This document shows, piece after piece, positions 35,134 to 44,956 of a DNA stretch of 64,000 bases. The stretch is from NCBI RefSeq assembly GCF_031501865.1, contig NZ_JARRCW010000001.1, positions 3,744,501-3,808,500 of the forward strand, given 5' to 3'. The position numbers were made by a program, and so were the translations under genes. The notes under the pieces were generated by a model that saw only the letters and a list, made by a program, of their open reading frames with translations, made no database searches and was not told the DNA's origin. The stretch is from Pseudovibrio sp. M1P-2-3. Lineage in GTDB: Bacteria; Pseudomonadota; Alphaproteobacteria; Rhizobiales; Stappiaceae. Position 1 is the stretch's first letter, and each line of letters opens with the position of its first letter.

Positions 35134-36459
35134 ATGCTCTATGAAAACTCAGCCACAAAAAACCTAGGGAAACTCAAGTCAGGAGAAATTACTTCTGTCC
35201 AGCTTGTAAAGTCCTATTTGGAGCGCATTAACGAGACGGATAGATCCATTCAAGCGTGGGCTAGTCTTGATCCTGACTTTGCCCTGGATCAGGCTGAAAA
35301 ATGGGACGAAATATATGCCAAAGGGCTGCCACTTGGCACCTTGCATGGTCTCCCCATCGGCATCAAAGATATTATTGATACCAAAGATTTTCCGACAGAA
35401 TGGGGCACACCGGTTTTCAAAGGAAGACAACCCAAACATGATGCCTTCCTTGTGGCCAGATTAAAGGAGGCTGGGGCCGTTTTACTAGGGAAAACAACCT
35501 GCACAGAGTTTGCACTTTTTTCTCCTTCCAAAACACACAACCCACACAATCCAGACTACACACCGGGAGGGTCGTCTTCTGGTTCGGCGGCGGCTACCGC
35601 CGCAAAACAAATCCCCCTAGCGCTTGGAACACAAACCGACAGTTCACTTATTTGTCCCGCATCATATTGCGGCACTTACGCATTCAAGCCCACCATCGGC
35701 GTCCTTTCCCGTCGTGGTCTTGAACCAATAAGTCAGCATTTCGACCAGCCCGGGATCTTCGCCAATTCAATAGAAGACCTGATTTTACTTGGAGACTGCC
35801 TGAGTGCATATGATCCGCGCGACCCTTTGAGCTACCCTCGACCGCGCCCTCAACTGTCCACGGCTCTCACGTCTCCCTTGTCAAAACCACCTCGTTTTGT
35901 ATGGTTCGACCTACCCTATGCGGACCAGCTGGATGAACAATCAAGGCAACTCTTTGAAGATCTGCTAAGCCGACTGAATGGAAAGGTCACCCGCATTAAA
36001 GCGCCCTCCAGCTTTGATGATTATGTTTCTGCCCTCGTCAGCACCTATTCCTATGAGATTTCCAGATACCAAAACCACATATATTCAAAGAACTGGAATC
36101 AGCTCAGTGAAGAAATGCAGTCTTTTGTAAAGACTTGCGAAGGTTTGACCCAAACACACTATGACAACGCTTTAAAACTGAAGAACCAATGCGATGCCTA
36201 TTTCAGTACATTTTTTGAGAGTTTCGATGCAGTCCTAACGCCCAGCTCAACCGGAATAGCGCCAAAGTTTGAGGAGGGAATTGGAAACCCGGTCTTCTGC
36301 TCTCTTTGGACCTTTGCTGGCCTTCCGGCACTAAACCTTCCTATTTTCATTTCGGAAAATGGAATGCCGGTTGGCTTACAGATGATTGGAGCCAGAGAAC
36401 GAGACAGTGAATTACTTGCCTCTGCCGCTTGGTTAGAAGACGAATTACGTGCTTCTTAA
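35134..36459 (+). CDS. amidase-signature hydrolase
   Basis: A 441-aa enzyme with the Ser-cisSer-Lys triad: Lys in PIGIKDIIDT (about residue 75), cis-Ser in PGGSSSGSAAA and the nucleophile in LGTQTDSSLICPAS. The position after S-x-I that is usually Arg (SVIRPA) is Cys here, an uncommon change. The substrate is unknown; aspartyl/glutamyl-tRNA amidotransferase activity is unlikely because the gene stands alone. Strong GGGGAGAAG ribosome site. Confidence 0.88.
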   Translation: MLYENSATKNLGKLKSGEITSVQLVKSYLERINETDRSIQAWASLDPDFALDQAEKWDEIYAKGLPLGTLHGLPIGIKDIIDTKDFPTEWGTPVFKGRQPKHDAFLVARLKEAGAVLLGKTTCTEFALFSPSKTHNPHNPDYTPGGSSSGSAAATAAKQIPLALGTQTDSSLICPASYCGTYAFKPTIGVLSRRGLEPISQHFDQPGIFANSIEDLILLGDCLSAYDPRDPLSYPRPRPQLSTALTSPLSKPPRFVWFDLPYADQLDEQSRQLFEDLLSRLNGKVTRIKAPSSFDDYVSALVSTYSYEISRYQNHIYSKNWNQLSEEMQSFVKTCEGLTQTHYDNALKLKNQCDAYFSTFFESFDAVLTPSSTGIAPKFEEGIGNPVFCSLWTFAGLPALNLPIFISENGMPVGLQMIGARERDSELLASAAWLEDELRAS

Positions 36460-36505
36460 AGACATTGAAGGGGGCCTTGGCTCCCTCCAACTATTTGGCT
36501 CAGGC

Positions 36506-37888
36506 TTAGGCTCGTGCCACCTGCCAAAGGTTGCCCTTACCTTTTGGCCCGGTTGCCACAACGACCAGCGTCAACAGTGCCACGAGCACCTCTGTCACCG
36601 GCATCACGTACCAGATGCTGTCTCCCCCCACGATCGCCGGAACCACCAGCATGAGAGGGATTGAAAACAGGTAGTTACGAGAGAGGTTCAAAATACTTGA
36701 ACGTTTTGCATCGCCAATAGCTTGAAAATAAGTCCCAACCATCATGGTTGGGCCAAACAGGAACAAGCCCATGGTGCAGATACGCAGAATTTTGGAAGCC
36801 TCTGCCGCGATTGCAACATCTTCAACAAACAGGTAGCCCAGCATATCTGCAGTGAGATAGTAGAAGATCTGAACTCCAACACAGTAAACAATGGCGATAC
36901 CAAGCACGACTTTAAAAGCCTGCCCAGTACGCTGCATATCCCCTGCGCCGTAGTTATTGCCCACGATGCTTTGCAGGGCCAGCGAGACCCCAAGCATGGG
37001 CAGGAACGTAAACGTCAAGAAGCGGGTGATGATGCCGTAAGCCCCAGCCTGAACCTCATAGTTGTCTCCGCCCCAAAGCTGCAGTGAAAAGATCGTCGCA
37101 ACAGACATGAGAGAAACACCGATATACCCTAGGCTAAACGGCGCACCCAGTGCAATAAACGCACGCCAGTTTTTCGTGGTCACCTCTTTGATGTGCTCCA
37201 GTTTCACAACTGAATTCCCGATAAAGGCAAGATATATAAGGAATGCTAACGCGCTGCAGGTTTGGGCTGCGAGCGTGCCATAGGCCGAGCCGGCAACGCC
37301 CCAGTTCAGCTGCACGATAAACACATAATTGAACACCACATTGAGCGCGACGCCAGTTATGGAAAAAAGAGCAACCACCCCCGCTCGGCCGGAACAGCGC
37401 ATAACATCGGAACTGACAGCGAGAAAGAATCCAACCGCACTTCCGTAGATAAGGATGGACATATAGGCATAGCCAAAGCCTGCCAACTCAAGATCCCCCT
37501 TGGCCGCCCAAGTGGTCACCATGCTTCCGCCCCAGCTAAACACCAGCATCAGGAACAGGCAAACAATGGCGGAAAGCGCCAGAGCTTCAAAGTAGGAAGC
37601 TCCCGCCGCTTTTGTATCTCCTGCGCCCAGAAGGCGCGAAAACACACTTGCAAAGCCGCTGGAGACCCAAGTGGAAAAGGCAATCAACAACATGAAGAGC
37701 GGAAACATGAGCGTGACAGCCGTCAGTTCCCGCGGACCGACAAATACACCCAGAAAATAGGCATCAATTAAATTAAACAGGCCATTGACCAACATCATCA
37801 AGATGATGGGGGACGCCGTTTTCGCAAAGAGTTTTGGAAGGGAACCAGACAAGAAGATATTGTCTGTTCCCACTGCCTTTTGTGACAT
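36506..37888 (-). CDS. MATE-family multidrug exporter
   Basis: A 460-aa integral membrane protein with about 12 hydrophobic segments in two similar halves: FAKTASPIILMMLVNGLFNLIDAYFLG near the N-terminus, and LGVSLALQSIVGNNYGAGD at the start of the second half. The second-half NYGAGD block is typical of the family. Exports drugs or metabolites by Na+ or H+ antiport. The start at 37888 is preferred over the ATG nine codons upstream because AAGGAA lies 7 nt before it. Confidence 0.92.
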   Translation of the reverse strand: MSQKAVGTDNIFLSGSLPKLFAKTASPIILMMLVNGLFNLIDAYFLGVFVGPRELTAVTLMFPLFMLLIAFSTWVSSGFASVFSRLLGAGDTKAAGASYFEALALSAIVCLFLMLVFSWGGSMVTTWAAKGDLELAGFGYAYMSILIYGSAVGFFLAVSSDVMRCSGRAGVVALFSITGVALNVVFNYVFIVQLNWGVAGSAYGTLAAQTCSALAFLIYLAFIGNSVVKLEHIKEVTTKNWRAFIALGAPFSLGYIGVSLMSVATIFSLQLWGGDNYEVQAGAYGIITRFLTFTFLPMLGVSLALQSIVGNNYGAGDMQRTGQAFKVVLGIAIVYCVGVQIFYYLTADMLGYLFVEDVAIAAEASKILRICTMGLFLFGPTMMVGTYFQAIGDAKRSSILNLSRNYLFSIPLMLVVPAIVGGDSIWYVMPVTEVLVALLTLVVVATGPKGKGNLWQVARA

Positions 37889-37984
37889 GTATTTTCCTTG
37901 AGAGCCCGCAAACAAAACCCAGCAGCAGCGGACAAAATGAGTTCAATATTCAGTGACCCTAGTCAATGTATTTTATAAAGACAA

Positions 37985-38419
37985 CTAGAGATCGAGCCGC
38001 AAGTGAGGCTCTCCATCAGACGTTTTCTCTCCCGTTTGGCCTCTCGAGTTAATGAGAACCGATATTCGAGAGCGCAAGATTTTCATGCTTTCAAACGCCG
38101 AGACATCAACAGGCTCGATAAGCTGCAGGGTGATCCGGCGCATCTGGCTATCCTGCGCTCCGTGCAGGCCAATGACTTCCGCTTCAAACGGCTGTTTAAG
38201 ATAAGTTCCCCTTACCCGAGCACCCACAGCAATGGGACGGCTCCCATTGCCAGCTTTCGCGTGCAATGTGTTCCAGTTTTTAAAGCCAAGCTGTTTGGAG
38301 AGTATTTCCAAGGACTGGCTGTGCCCCAACCGAACGCCCCGATCTTGCAATTCGGCACGCAGCCGTTTTGCCTGTTCCTTCAGCTCTTGAACGCTTGGAA
38401 AAGTGTATGGCTGATCCAT
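37985..38419 (-). CDS. glyoxalase-related domain protein
   Basis: A 144-aa protein. Residues 5-60 carry VQELKEQAKRLRAELQDRGVRLGHSQSLEILSKQLGFKNWNTLHA, the helical 'glyoxalase-related' domain. A beta-rich half follows (GARVRGTYLKQPFEAEVIGL). No metal-binding glyoxalase residues are evident. Function unknown. The start at the second ATG matches the family N-terminus (MDQPYTFPSVQELK). Confidence 0.75.
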   Translation of the reverse strand: MDQPYTFPSVQELKEQAKRLRAELQDRGVRLGHSQSLEILSKQLGFKNWNTLHAKAGNGSRPIAVGARVRGTYLKQPFEAEVIGLHGAQDSQMRRITLQLIEPVDVSAFESMKILRSRISVLINSRGQTGEKTSDGEPHLRLDL

Positions 38420-38622
38420 CACCGATGCTCCGTTAGCGCATGCTTTTTGATGAATGGTGCCCACATTGCCAATCTACCCCGCATGCTGTGCATGGAAATG
38501 ATCTGACCTTAAACGAAGAACTTCACCATCATGAAACACGGTGGGCGGCAGGTGTCTTCAACCTTCCCCGTGGGTAGCACTCAACTGATCTTGCTGTCAA
38601 GGATGGCCAATTATACCGTCTA

Positions 38623-38670
38623 ACCGAGCGACATCAGAGTGCAAGTGATAACCTCGGTAAAGTCGCTCGG
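38623..38670. promoter_or_regulatory. competing hairpins downstream of TauE gene
   Basis: CCGAGCGAC (38624-38632) can pair with GTCGCTCGG (38662-38670), or its outer part ACCGAG (38623-38628) with CTCGGT (38653-38658). The two pairings exclude each other. There is no T-tract. It lies in the 284-bp gap between the co-directional TauE and glyoxalase-related genes. Confidence 0.4.
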
Positions 38671-38703
38671 ATCTTATTGATATCGCACTCCTTCGGTTTC
38701 ACC

Positions 38704-39438
38704 TCAGAAGCTACGAGTGAGCAAAAGCAGCGCAGATAACGCCGCCAAACCCAGAGCCCAAGGACGGATTTCTTGTCGTTCAAAATTATTTGCCAAAGGT
38801 CGTGACACAATTAAACCCAATAGAACAAAAGGAACCAAAGTCGCTGCGAACACAAGTTGTGATATGGTAAGAACACCCGCTACTGAAAGAGCGGCGATTG
38901 AGATTAAAGTTCCAAATCCATAGAAAGCGTTTTGTGTTGCGGCCGCACGTCGTGTCTCCACGGTTGAATAGAGGATCGCCATCGGCGGTGCTCCAACTCC
39001 CATGAGAGTGCTCATAATACCGCTAATGCCCCCAGCTGCGAAAAGCGACGTCTTTGTAATAGAAATCGTCATCCCGATTAGGCTTAATCCAACTGCAAGC
39101 AGTACAATACTTCCAACTATTATTGGTAGTATTTCCGTACCAATAACAGCCGCTGCTATGTAAGCAGCTATAGCAGCGCCGAAAATTCTCCCAGCAAAGC
39201 CTGGTGGTAAATCTCTCCAGATAACAGCATTATTTGCGTTCAAAAGAGCACCAGCTCCCACCACGGACCCAACCAATATTACAGAACCTGGCAACCATTC
39301 AGGCGCGACCAGAGCCATAACGGGCGCAGCAAACATTCCGTAGCCAGCTCCCGAAAGGCGTTGCACAAGTGTACCTATTACGACTGTAGCCGCACAAATA
39401 ATCCAAGGAACAAATTCAGGTAGAAGTGTTTGAGACAT
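38704..39438 (-). CDS. TauE/SafE-family membrane transporter
   Basis: A 244-aa protein with 7-8 hydrophobic segments and the repeated family motif: RLSGAGYGMFAAPVMALV (about 25-42) and AAGGISGIMSTLMGVGAPPMAIL (about 134-156). The family exports sulfonates, sulfite or related anions. Its substrate cannot be inferred here. It has no cofactor or sulfur-metabolism gene beside it. Confidence 0.88.
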   Translation of the reverse strand: MSQTLLPEFVPWIICAATVVIGTLVQRLSGAGYGMFAAPVMALVAPEWLPGSVILVGSVVGAGALLNANNAVIWRDLPPGFAGRIFGAAIAAYIAAAVIGTEILPIIVGSIVLLAVGLSLIGMTISITKTSLFAAGGISGIMSTLMGVGAPPMAILYSTVETRRAAATQNAFYGFGTLISIAALSVAGVLTISQLVFAATLVPFVLLGLIVSRPLANNFERQEIRPWALGLAALSALLLLTRSF

Positions 39439-39656
39439 TCGTACTTAACATTATTATCAAGGCAAATAGCTGCAACCTAACGATCTTTGCCTGCAATTTG
39501 TGGCGTTTAATATTTTGAGGAGTATCTACAAAATATGCATCTTTATATTGAATGCGAAATCACAACATTAAGGCCACTTAAAGCCATGCGAAATAGTACT
39601 TTAGCTAAATATCCACTATGGCTAAAACTAGCTTCGCCATTGGCAGAATAAAGCCT

Positions 39657-40823
39657 CTACCCAATAGGGATCAGATGATTATCCCAGCTGATGCCTGTGT
39701 GGTAAGCCAGCACCTCGGCATAGTCCTTAGCATCTTCGAGGTAGCGTACTCCGCCATTTCCATCGCTGATCAGGAAGGCTTGCTGGTCTATAGGGGCAAC
39801 TCCGCAGCCATCAGGAATGTCTTGTGCGCCAATCAATGTGAGATCCTCACTCTTCCAGAAGAGAACCTTACCGCCACGAGGGCAACTTGTCGCCACAACT
39901 GAGCCATCCCGATTGGCAGTCACACTGCCGATGTAGTTTTGAAGGCCATCTTGCAAGGTGCCGGGCATCTCCAACAGCTTTGGTTCGCCGTCCCGCGTTA
40001 TGGCAGCAACAAGAGGAGGATTATGGCTCGTTGGACCTTGATATTGCCCACCAATCCATACCTTTCCCTCACCGTCCTGAGACATGTGGCGGAGGGAAAG
40101 TTGGTGCAAGGATGTTGGCAGCTCGTTCCGTACGAGTAACTCTCCCGTCTTGGGATCAACCCAGCTCACGTTAGGTTTCATGCTGTCGATATTCAGCTTT
40201 TCCCTCGCCTTGTCGGGCCGAGTATAGATCCCCCCATTGGCGACGACCAGAGCACCTGTTTTCTGACAGACCAGTACATCATGGGGACCGACCCCGTGAC
40301 TCTCAATCTCACCCAAGCGTTTTGGGCTTGTACCGCTCAGATCATAAATTCCAATCACGCCGCGTTTCGATTGCCAGTCATTTTCCGGTGCATAGAGAAG
40401 CTTTCCATCGGATGAGAAAACTCCATGCCCATAAAAATGCCGGTCATCAGGACTGGTGAAAACCTTGGTGTTTTGCGTCCCGTTCCCGTCCATCAAAACG
40501 GCGAAATTTCCCGGTCGGCGCGCAAAAGCAATCAACTTGCCGGAATTCCGATCAAAGCTGATGGAGTGACCACGATCAGGCAAGGGAGCTGTAAACACAA
40601 TCTGCCCTGCCCCGTCGAAAACAGAAAGGCCAAAGCTGCCATCATTGTTGCGCCGCGCATTAGCAAACAGGGGTTCATTTTCGCCCACACCAAACAACTT
40701 GGAAAAGTTGGCTGCATGCAGGTCTTGGCTTTTTGCAGTGCCGCCAACCAGCGAGGCCACAGCAACACCTGCCAAGCCGCTCAGCAAACCACGGCGCGTT
40801 ATCGCATGGAATTTGGAGGACAT
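39657..40823 (-). CDS. DUF1513 periplasmic protein (iron operon)
   Basis: A 388-aa protein with a twin-arginine signal (ITRRGLLSGLAGVAVASL, residues 8-25). The rest is a beta-propeller-like repeat pattern (HSISFDRNSGKLIAFARRPGNF, FYGHGVFSSDGKLLYAPEN, IGSVTANRDGSVVATSCPRGG). DUF1513 proteins occur at the end of imelysin/di-heme operons and are thought to assist periplasmic iron handling. Its start lies 2 bp after the second imelysin gene. Confidence 0.9.
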   Translation of the reverse strand: MSSKFHAITRRGLLSGLAGVAVASLVGGTAKSQDLHAANFSKLFGVGENEPLFANARRNNDGSFGLSVFDGAGQIVFTAPLPDRGHSISFDRNSGKLIAFARRPGNFAVLMDGNGTQNTKVFTSPDDRHFYGHGVFSSDGKLLYAPENDWQSKRGVIGIYDLSGTSPKRLGEIESHGVGPHDVLVCQKTGALVVANGGIYTRPDKAREKLNIDSMKPNVSWVDPKTGELLVRNELPTSLHQLSLRHMSQDGEGKVWIGGQYQGPTSHNPPLVAAITRDGEPKLLEMPGTLQDGLQNYIGSVTANRDGSVVATSCPRGGKVLFWKSEDLTLIGAQDIPDGCGVAPIDQQAFLISDGNGGVRYLEDAKDYAEVLAYHTGISWDNHLIPIG

Positions 40824-40825
40824 GA

Positions 40826-41923
40826 TCAGTCCCCATCCAGCGCATTAAAGCCGCCGGAAAGGCCAAGGTAGCCCGAGATATCCGTCGCCAGAACCTCTTT
40901 CACACCGTCAACAATCACAATGAGATAGGAAAGCTGATCACGCACATCCGGCTCGCGGGCAGTTTCATTCAACGGCCCCCTGATAGTCTCCAGCGTACGC
41001 TGCGCGTTCATGAATTCAAACGTGAGGCTATCGGTTGCCCATTTCTGATCCTCAGTCAGCCCTTCCGCATAATCTGCAGCTTGAATAGAACTGTCTATGC
41101 CATGCAGGTTTGCAGAAAGGTAGGCCAGCGCATTATGGCTTCTGGCAAAGGGCGCACGGTAGGGCTTGGCTTTTTCCGCAGTTTTTCCAACCACTGGCAA
41201 CAGGATCTGATCTTTCACAATCACCAGAGCTGTCACGAGGGAGTTATAGGTCAGCTCTGCCGCTTCCCGATCCGTCTTGATAAGCTGATGAGACGGATCG
41301 GGATCAAGAAGCTCCTTGGAATATCCATCTGGATCATTCCACTCCGCAACCAATTCCTTTGCTGTCAGAACGAGACGCTGGCCAATCGCATTTGCATAAG
41401 AACAGACAAACGCCTCGTTATCAGTACCCGTTCCCAATATCACTTGCCCGTCACTACCAAAGGCAATGCGCTCCAGTGCTGTCAAACCTTGCAGGGCCAC
41501 ACTTTTGGTTTTCAAGGTCGCTGCCTTGGTCGCTTTTTCATCCGGGTTGGCCAACAGCTTGTTGATTTGCCGTCTGGTCACACTCCGGCTATCTGGCAGG
41601 AACGCCAGACGCTGGGAGCGGTTTTCCGCAGCAAGTGGCCCAAAGCGCAGAAAGTCCACCTGTGCCAGCGCTTTCACACTGGCGGTAAAGGCTCCCGAAA
41701 ACGCTTTTTGTGCACTCTCAGAGGGAGTACTGCACACCACTTCGGTTGCGCCTTCCAGTCCCTCAAACACGCTCACCATTCGGGTAAACTGGGGCCGGAT
41801 ATAATTCTCCACCAGCCGCTTGTTGTAGGTTCTGTAATCCTCAGCCATTACTTGTGGGCTAAACAAAAGACCGGTGGTTACAACAGCAAGACCAAGGAGA
41901 CGAGAAACACGCGCGGCAACCAT
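40826..41923 (-). CDS. imelysin-family protein, second copy
   Basis: A 365-aa periplasmic protein with a signal peptide (LLGLAVVTTGLLFSPQVMA, about 9-27). The imelysin-like helical bundle is recognised by RLVENYIRPQFTRM, RRQINKLLANPDEKATKAATL and LQGLTALERIAFG. The usual GxHxxE motif is replaced by LQGLTALE, as in the divergent operon partners. ATG follows the di-heme gene stop directly. Likely an iron-uptake component. Confidence 0.88.
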   Translation of the reverse strand: MVAARVSRLLGLAVVTTGLLFSPQVMAEDYRTYNKRLVENYIRPQFTRMVSVFEGLEGATEVVCSTPSESAQKAFSGAFTASVKALAQVDFLRFGPLAAENRSQRLAFLPDSRSVTRRQINKLLANPDEKATKAATLKTKSVALQGLTALERIAFGSDGQVILGTGTDNEAFVCSYANAIGQRLVLTAKELVAEWNDPDGYSKELLDPDPSHQLIKTDREAAELTYNSLVTALVIVKDQILLPVVGKTAEKAKPYRAPFARSHNALAYLSANLHGIDSSIQAADYAEGLTEDQKWATDSLTFEFMNAQRTLETIRGPLNETAREPDVRDQLSYLIVIVDGVKEVLATDISGYLGLSGGFNALDGD

Positions 41924-43468
41924 TTACAAGGACTCCAGAAAACGGATCAGGTCTGCCCGATCTTGGCTAGGCATGGAAACAACCGCTTGCTTTGCAGCTT
42001 CCGCCTCTCCGCCGTGCCACAATACAGCTTCCAATAGATTTCGGGCACGCCCGTCATGCAAGAAGAAGGTATGCTTGTTCACGGTCTTGGTAAGCCCAAT
42101 GCCCCAAAGTGGTGGCGTTTTCCATTCTCTGCCATTGGCATAGCCCACAGGACGGCCATCAGCAAGACCTTCACCCATGTCATGCAGCAGCAAGTCGGTG
42201 TAAGGCCAGATCAACTGGAACTGATGCGCTTTTGTTGGCGCATCGCGGCGGGTAACATATTTGGGCGTATGGCAACTTGCACAACCACTTTCGTAGAACA
42301 CTTGCTTGCCCGCAAGAACCTGTGGGTCTGTTGTGTCGCGGCGCCGTGGAACAGCAAGATTTTGAGAGTAGAATGTCACCAGCTCCATCACAGGGTCCGG
42401 CCCTTCGGTTGGCCCAAGGTTTTCCTGCTCTCCCGTTGCAAATTCAAAACACCGGGTCTGTGCTGGCATACAATCGCCATAAGAGTTCGGCTTATCAGGT
42501 GTGGAAAGGCCGATATCTCCGGAAAATGCCCCAGCTGTTTGCGAGCGCACAGTGACATTTCCACCCTTCCAGCCAAACCGGCCCAGTTCGTTTTCGCCGG
42601 ACGCCTCATTGTAAACCCAGCTAACCCGCCCCGAAATGCCATCATTATCAGCATCCTCGGGATCTTGCTTAGCCAGAATATCGCCCTCATGGATGGCTTC
42701 CAGAAGTCCAAGACCAATCATTGGCGGCGCAACACGAGGTGAGACAAGCGTATTGTCCCCAAGAGGGCCATACCCTAGATTTTCGATTGAGTAGGTTGGT
42801 TTGCGTAGTGAGGCCGTCTCACCGTCAGAGAGTTCCACTGGAATCTCTGTATAAGTGATTTTTGGTTCACCCTCACCAGCCAAACCGGTCACGGCAAAAG
42901 ATTGGAGCTGCCCCCCATAAACAGGGTGCGGCAGGCTGGCCACCTTCCCACTTTCCAAAAGCGCCCTTTCTGCATCCGTTGAAGGTTCAACAGACAAACG
43001 CAAGAACAAGGAAACAGCCCGTTCCCCTTCATAGGGAGGACGGCCGCGTCCGTCTTTCAGGTGACACCCCTGACAGGAGCGTGCATTGAACAGGGGACCA
43101 AGGCCATCGGAGGCTTTGGTGGATGCAGGAGAAGAGGTCCAGAGTTTTCGAAAAAGGCCGTTACCGACTCTGAACTTTTGTTGTTCTTCAAAGCTCAGGT
43201 TCTGGCTTGGGTGAGAAAATGCGTCCCGGTTCACACGCTTTCGAGAGGTCGCCTTACCTGCCTGCATCTCTTCAAAGGCTTCACCTTTTTCGAAGCTGGC
43301 CAGTGGGGCGGTGACTTGTGCAGCGCGCTGGCGATCCTTGAGGGAAAGGTCATCGCGATATTCCAAAGGAGACTGAGCACTGGCAGTGGAAAGGAGAAGA
43401 GCACCACAAGAGACGGTGATGGCTGACGCCCTCACAAGAAGGTGCGCGGCTAGACCGAAAGCTGGCAT
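41924..43468 (-). CDS. di-heme oxidoreductase (DUF1111, thiol oxidoreductase-like)
   Basis: A 514-aa periplasmic protein. It has a signal peptide (LLVRASAITVSCGALLLSTASA) and two c-type heme sites, CQGCH and CASCH, within RSCQGCHLKDGRGRP and YESGCASCHTPKYVTR. The protein matches the DUF1111 family linked to imelysins. The inner ATG is preferred because the signal peptide begins there. The electron acceptor or donor is unknown; a role in ferric/ferrous cycling is inferred from context. Confidence 0.92.
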   Translation of the reverse strand: MPAFGLAAHLLVRASAITVSCGALLLSTASAQSPLEYRDDLSLKDRQRAAQVTAPLASFEKGEAFEEMQAGKATSRKRVNRDAFSHPSQNLSFEEQQKFRVGNGLFRKLWTSSPASTKASDGLGPLFNARSCQGCHLKDGRGRPPYEGERAVSLFLRLSVEPSTDAERALLESGKVASLPHPVYGGQLQSFAVTGLAGEGEPKITYTEIPVELSDGETASLRKPTYSIENLGYGPLGDNTLVSPRVAPPMIGLGLLEAIHEGDILAKQDPEDADNDGISGRVSWVYNEASGENELGRFGWKGGNVTVRSQTAGAFSGDIGLSTPDKPNSYGDCMPAQTRCFEFATGEQENLGPTEGPDPVMELVTFYSQNLAVPRRRDTTDPQVLAGKQVFYESGCASCHTPKYVTRRDAPTKAHQFQLIWPYTDLLLHDMGEGLADGRPVGYANGREWKTPPLWGIGLTKTVNKHTFFLHDGRARNLLEAVLWHGGEAEAAKQAVVSMPSQDRADLIRFLESL

Positions 43469-43552
43469 GATTTTACGCCTGATACCTAGAGCATTTTCAA
43501 TTTGTACTAAAGAAAACACCCCACAAATTTGCGGGGTGTTTTGAGGAGTTTA

Positions 43553-44821
43553 TTACTCGAAGACAGCGGACGGGTTGTCGAGACTGTCGGAACCCTCAAA
43601 GGCAATGTCTTCCAGATCCAATATCTGCACTGCGCGCTGAATGGACGCTGTTTGCGCAACCAGAGCATCAACACCGGCTTGAATAAGGGCGTTGCCCTCT
43701 GCGTTGTCTTCACCAATCATCTGGTCGTAGGCTTCACCGCCTTCAGCACGATCCACGATTTTCTGGAAGGCTGCAACGGTAGCGTTCAAATCAGCTTCCA
43801 GCTCTTCAGAAAGTTTCGCGTCTTTTGCAGCAATAAGCTCTTTCAAGGAAGGACCGGAAAGGGTGCTGCCGTCAACGCGGGAATAACCGCCGAGGAACAC
43901 GTTACGAATACCAACCACATCGTTGTAGTGGGAAAAGTGTGTGTTGTCAGAGAAGCAGTCATGCTCTTCTTCAGGATCATGCAACATCAGACCAAGCTTG
44001 ATGCGCTCGCCAGCCAGCTCACCATAGGAAAGGGAACCCATTCCAGTCAGAATGGTTGCCAGTCCGCCAGCTTCACCTTTGTCTGAAAGCTCTTTACGGC
44101 CTTCACCGTTTGCAGACCATGCAGCAACCATTTCTTCCAGATCAGAAATCAGAAGGCTTGTGGCAGCTTGCAAGTACTGCGCGCGGCGTTCACAGTTTCC
44201 GTTTGTGCAGTTTTCAGTATCAAAATCTGTTGCCGGACGGTTGCCAGCGCCAGGGCCTGTTCCATTCAGGTCCTGACCCCACAGCAGGAATTCAATTGCG
44301 TGATAACCGGTTGCAACGTTTGCTTCCACTTCACCAGCTTCCTGCAAAGTATCAGAAAGAAGAGAAGCTGTGATTTCAGTGGCATCCACTTCCTCACCAG
44401 CAATCATCAGCTTGGTGTTGGCAATGACGTTGGCCGCGTAGAACGGGTTTTCTTCAGATTCCGCGCCATAGGAAGCGTCGGTGTAGTCAATGAGGCCCTC
44501 ATCCAAAGGCCATGCATTCACTTTACCTTCCCAGTCATCAACGATTGCATTGCCGAAGCGGTAAACTTCACTCTGCTGGTAAGGGTGACGAGCTTCAACC
44601 CAAGCAGCACGAGCCGCGCCCAGTGTTTCGTCCGAAGGGTTTTCAATCAGAGCGTTAACTGCGGATTGCAAACCTTTTGCGGTTGCCAGAGAATCCTCAA
44701 AGATCGCCTGAGCGATGTCACCATAGTTATCGAGAACTTCATTGGAGCTTGCCGCATGACCGGCGCTAACCATTGTACTCATAGCAACTGCAGAAAGCAG
44801 TGTTGCAGCCATTTTACGCAT
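43553..44821 (-). CDS. imelysin-family iron-regulated protein (IrpA-like)
   Basis: A 422-aa periplasmic protein with a signal peptide ending at AGHAA (residue 24). The imelysin motif GxHxxE is GYHAIEF (172-178). NPSDETLGAARAAWVEARHPYQQSEVYRFG is typical of IrpA-type M75 proteins. These are iron-regulated and bind or help take up iron; no peptidase activity is established. First gene of a four-gene operon with an Irr-type ICE motif upstream. Confidence 0.93.
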   Translation of the reverse strand: MRKMAATLLSAVAMSTMVSAGHAASSNEVLDNYGDIAQAIFEDSLATAKGLQSAVNALIENPSDETLGAARAAWVEARHPYQQSEVYRFGNAIVDDWEGKVNAWPLDEGLIDYTDASYGAESEENPFYAANVIANTKLMIAGEEVDATEITASLLSDTLQEAGEVEANVATGYHAIEFLLWGQDLNGTGPGAGNRPATDFDTENCTNGNCERRAQYLQAATSLLISDLEEMVAAWSANGEGRKELSDKGEAGGLATILTGMGSLSYGELAGERIKLGLMLHDPEEEHDCFSDNTHFSHYNDVVGIRNVFLGGYSRVDGSTLSGPSLKELIAAKDAKLSEELEADLNATVAAFQKIVDRAEGGEAYDQMIGEDNAEGNALIQAGVDALVAQTASIQRAVQILDLEDIAFEGSDSLDNPSAVFE

Positions 44822-44956
44822 TCAAAAACCTCTTTCTAAAAATATCGTCGTATCCCCACCGCTTTTGGAATGCGGCATTGTCCAATCTCGTTTATTGATG
44901 TCTATATCTTCCGCTACATTACAAATAGTCAACATATAAGCGTTAAATTTCAATAA

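Noticed and set aside
41081-42037. 318-codon frame on the + strand
   Set aside because: It is antisense to the second imelysin and the di-heme gene; its cysteine- and arginine-rich translation looks random.
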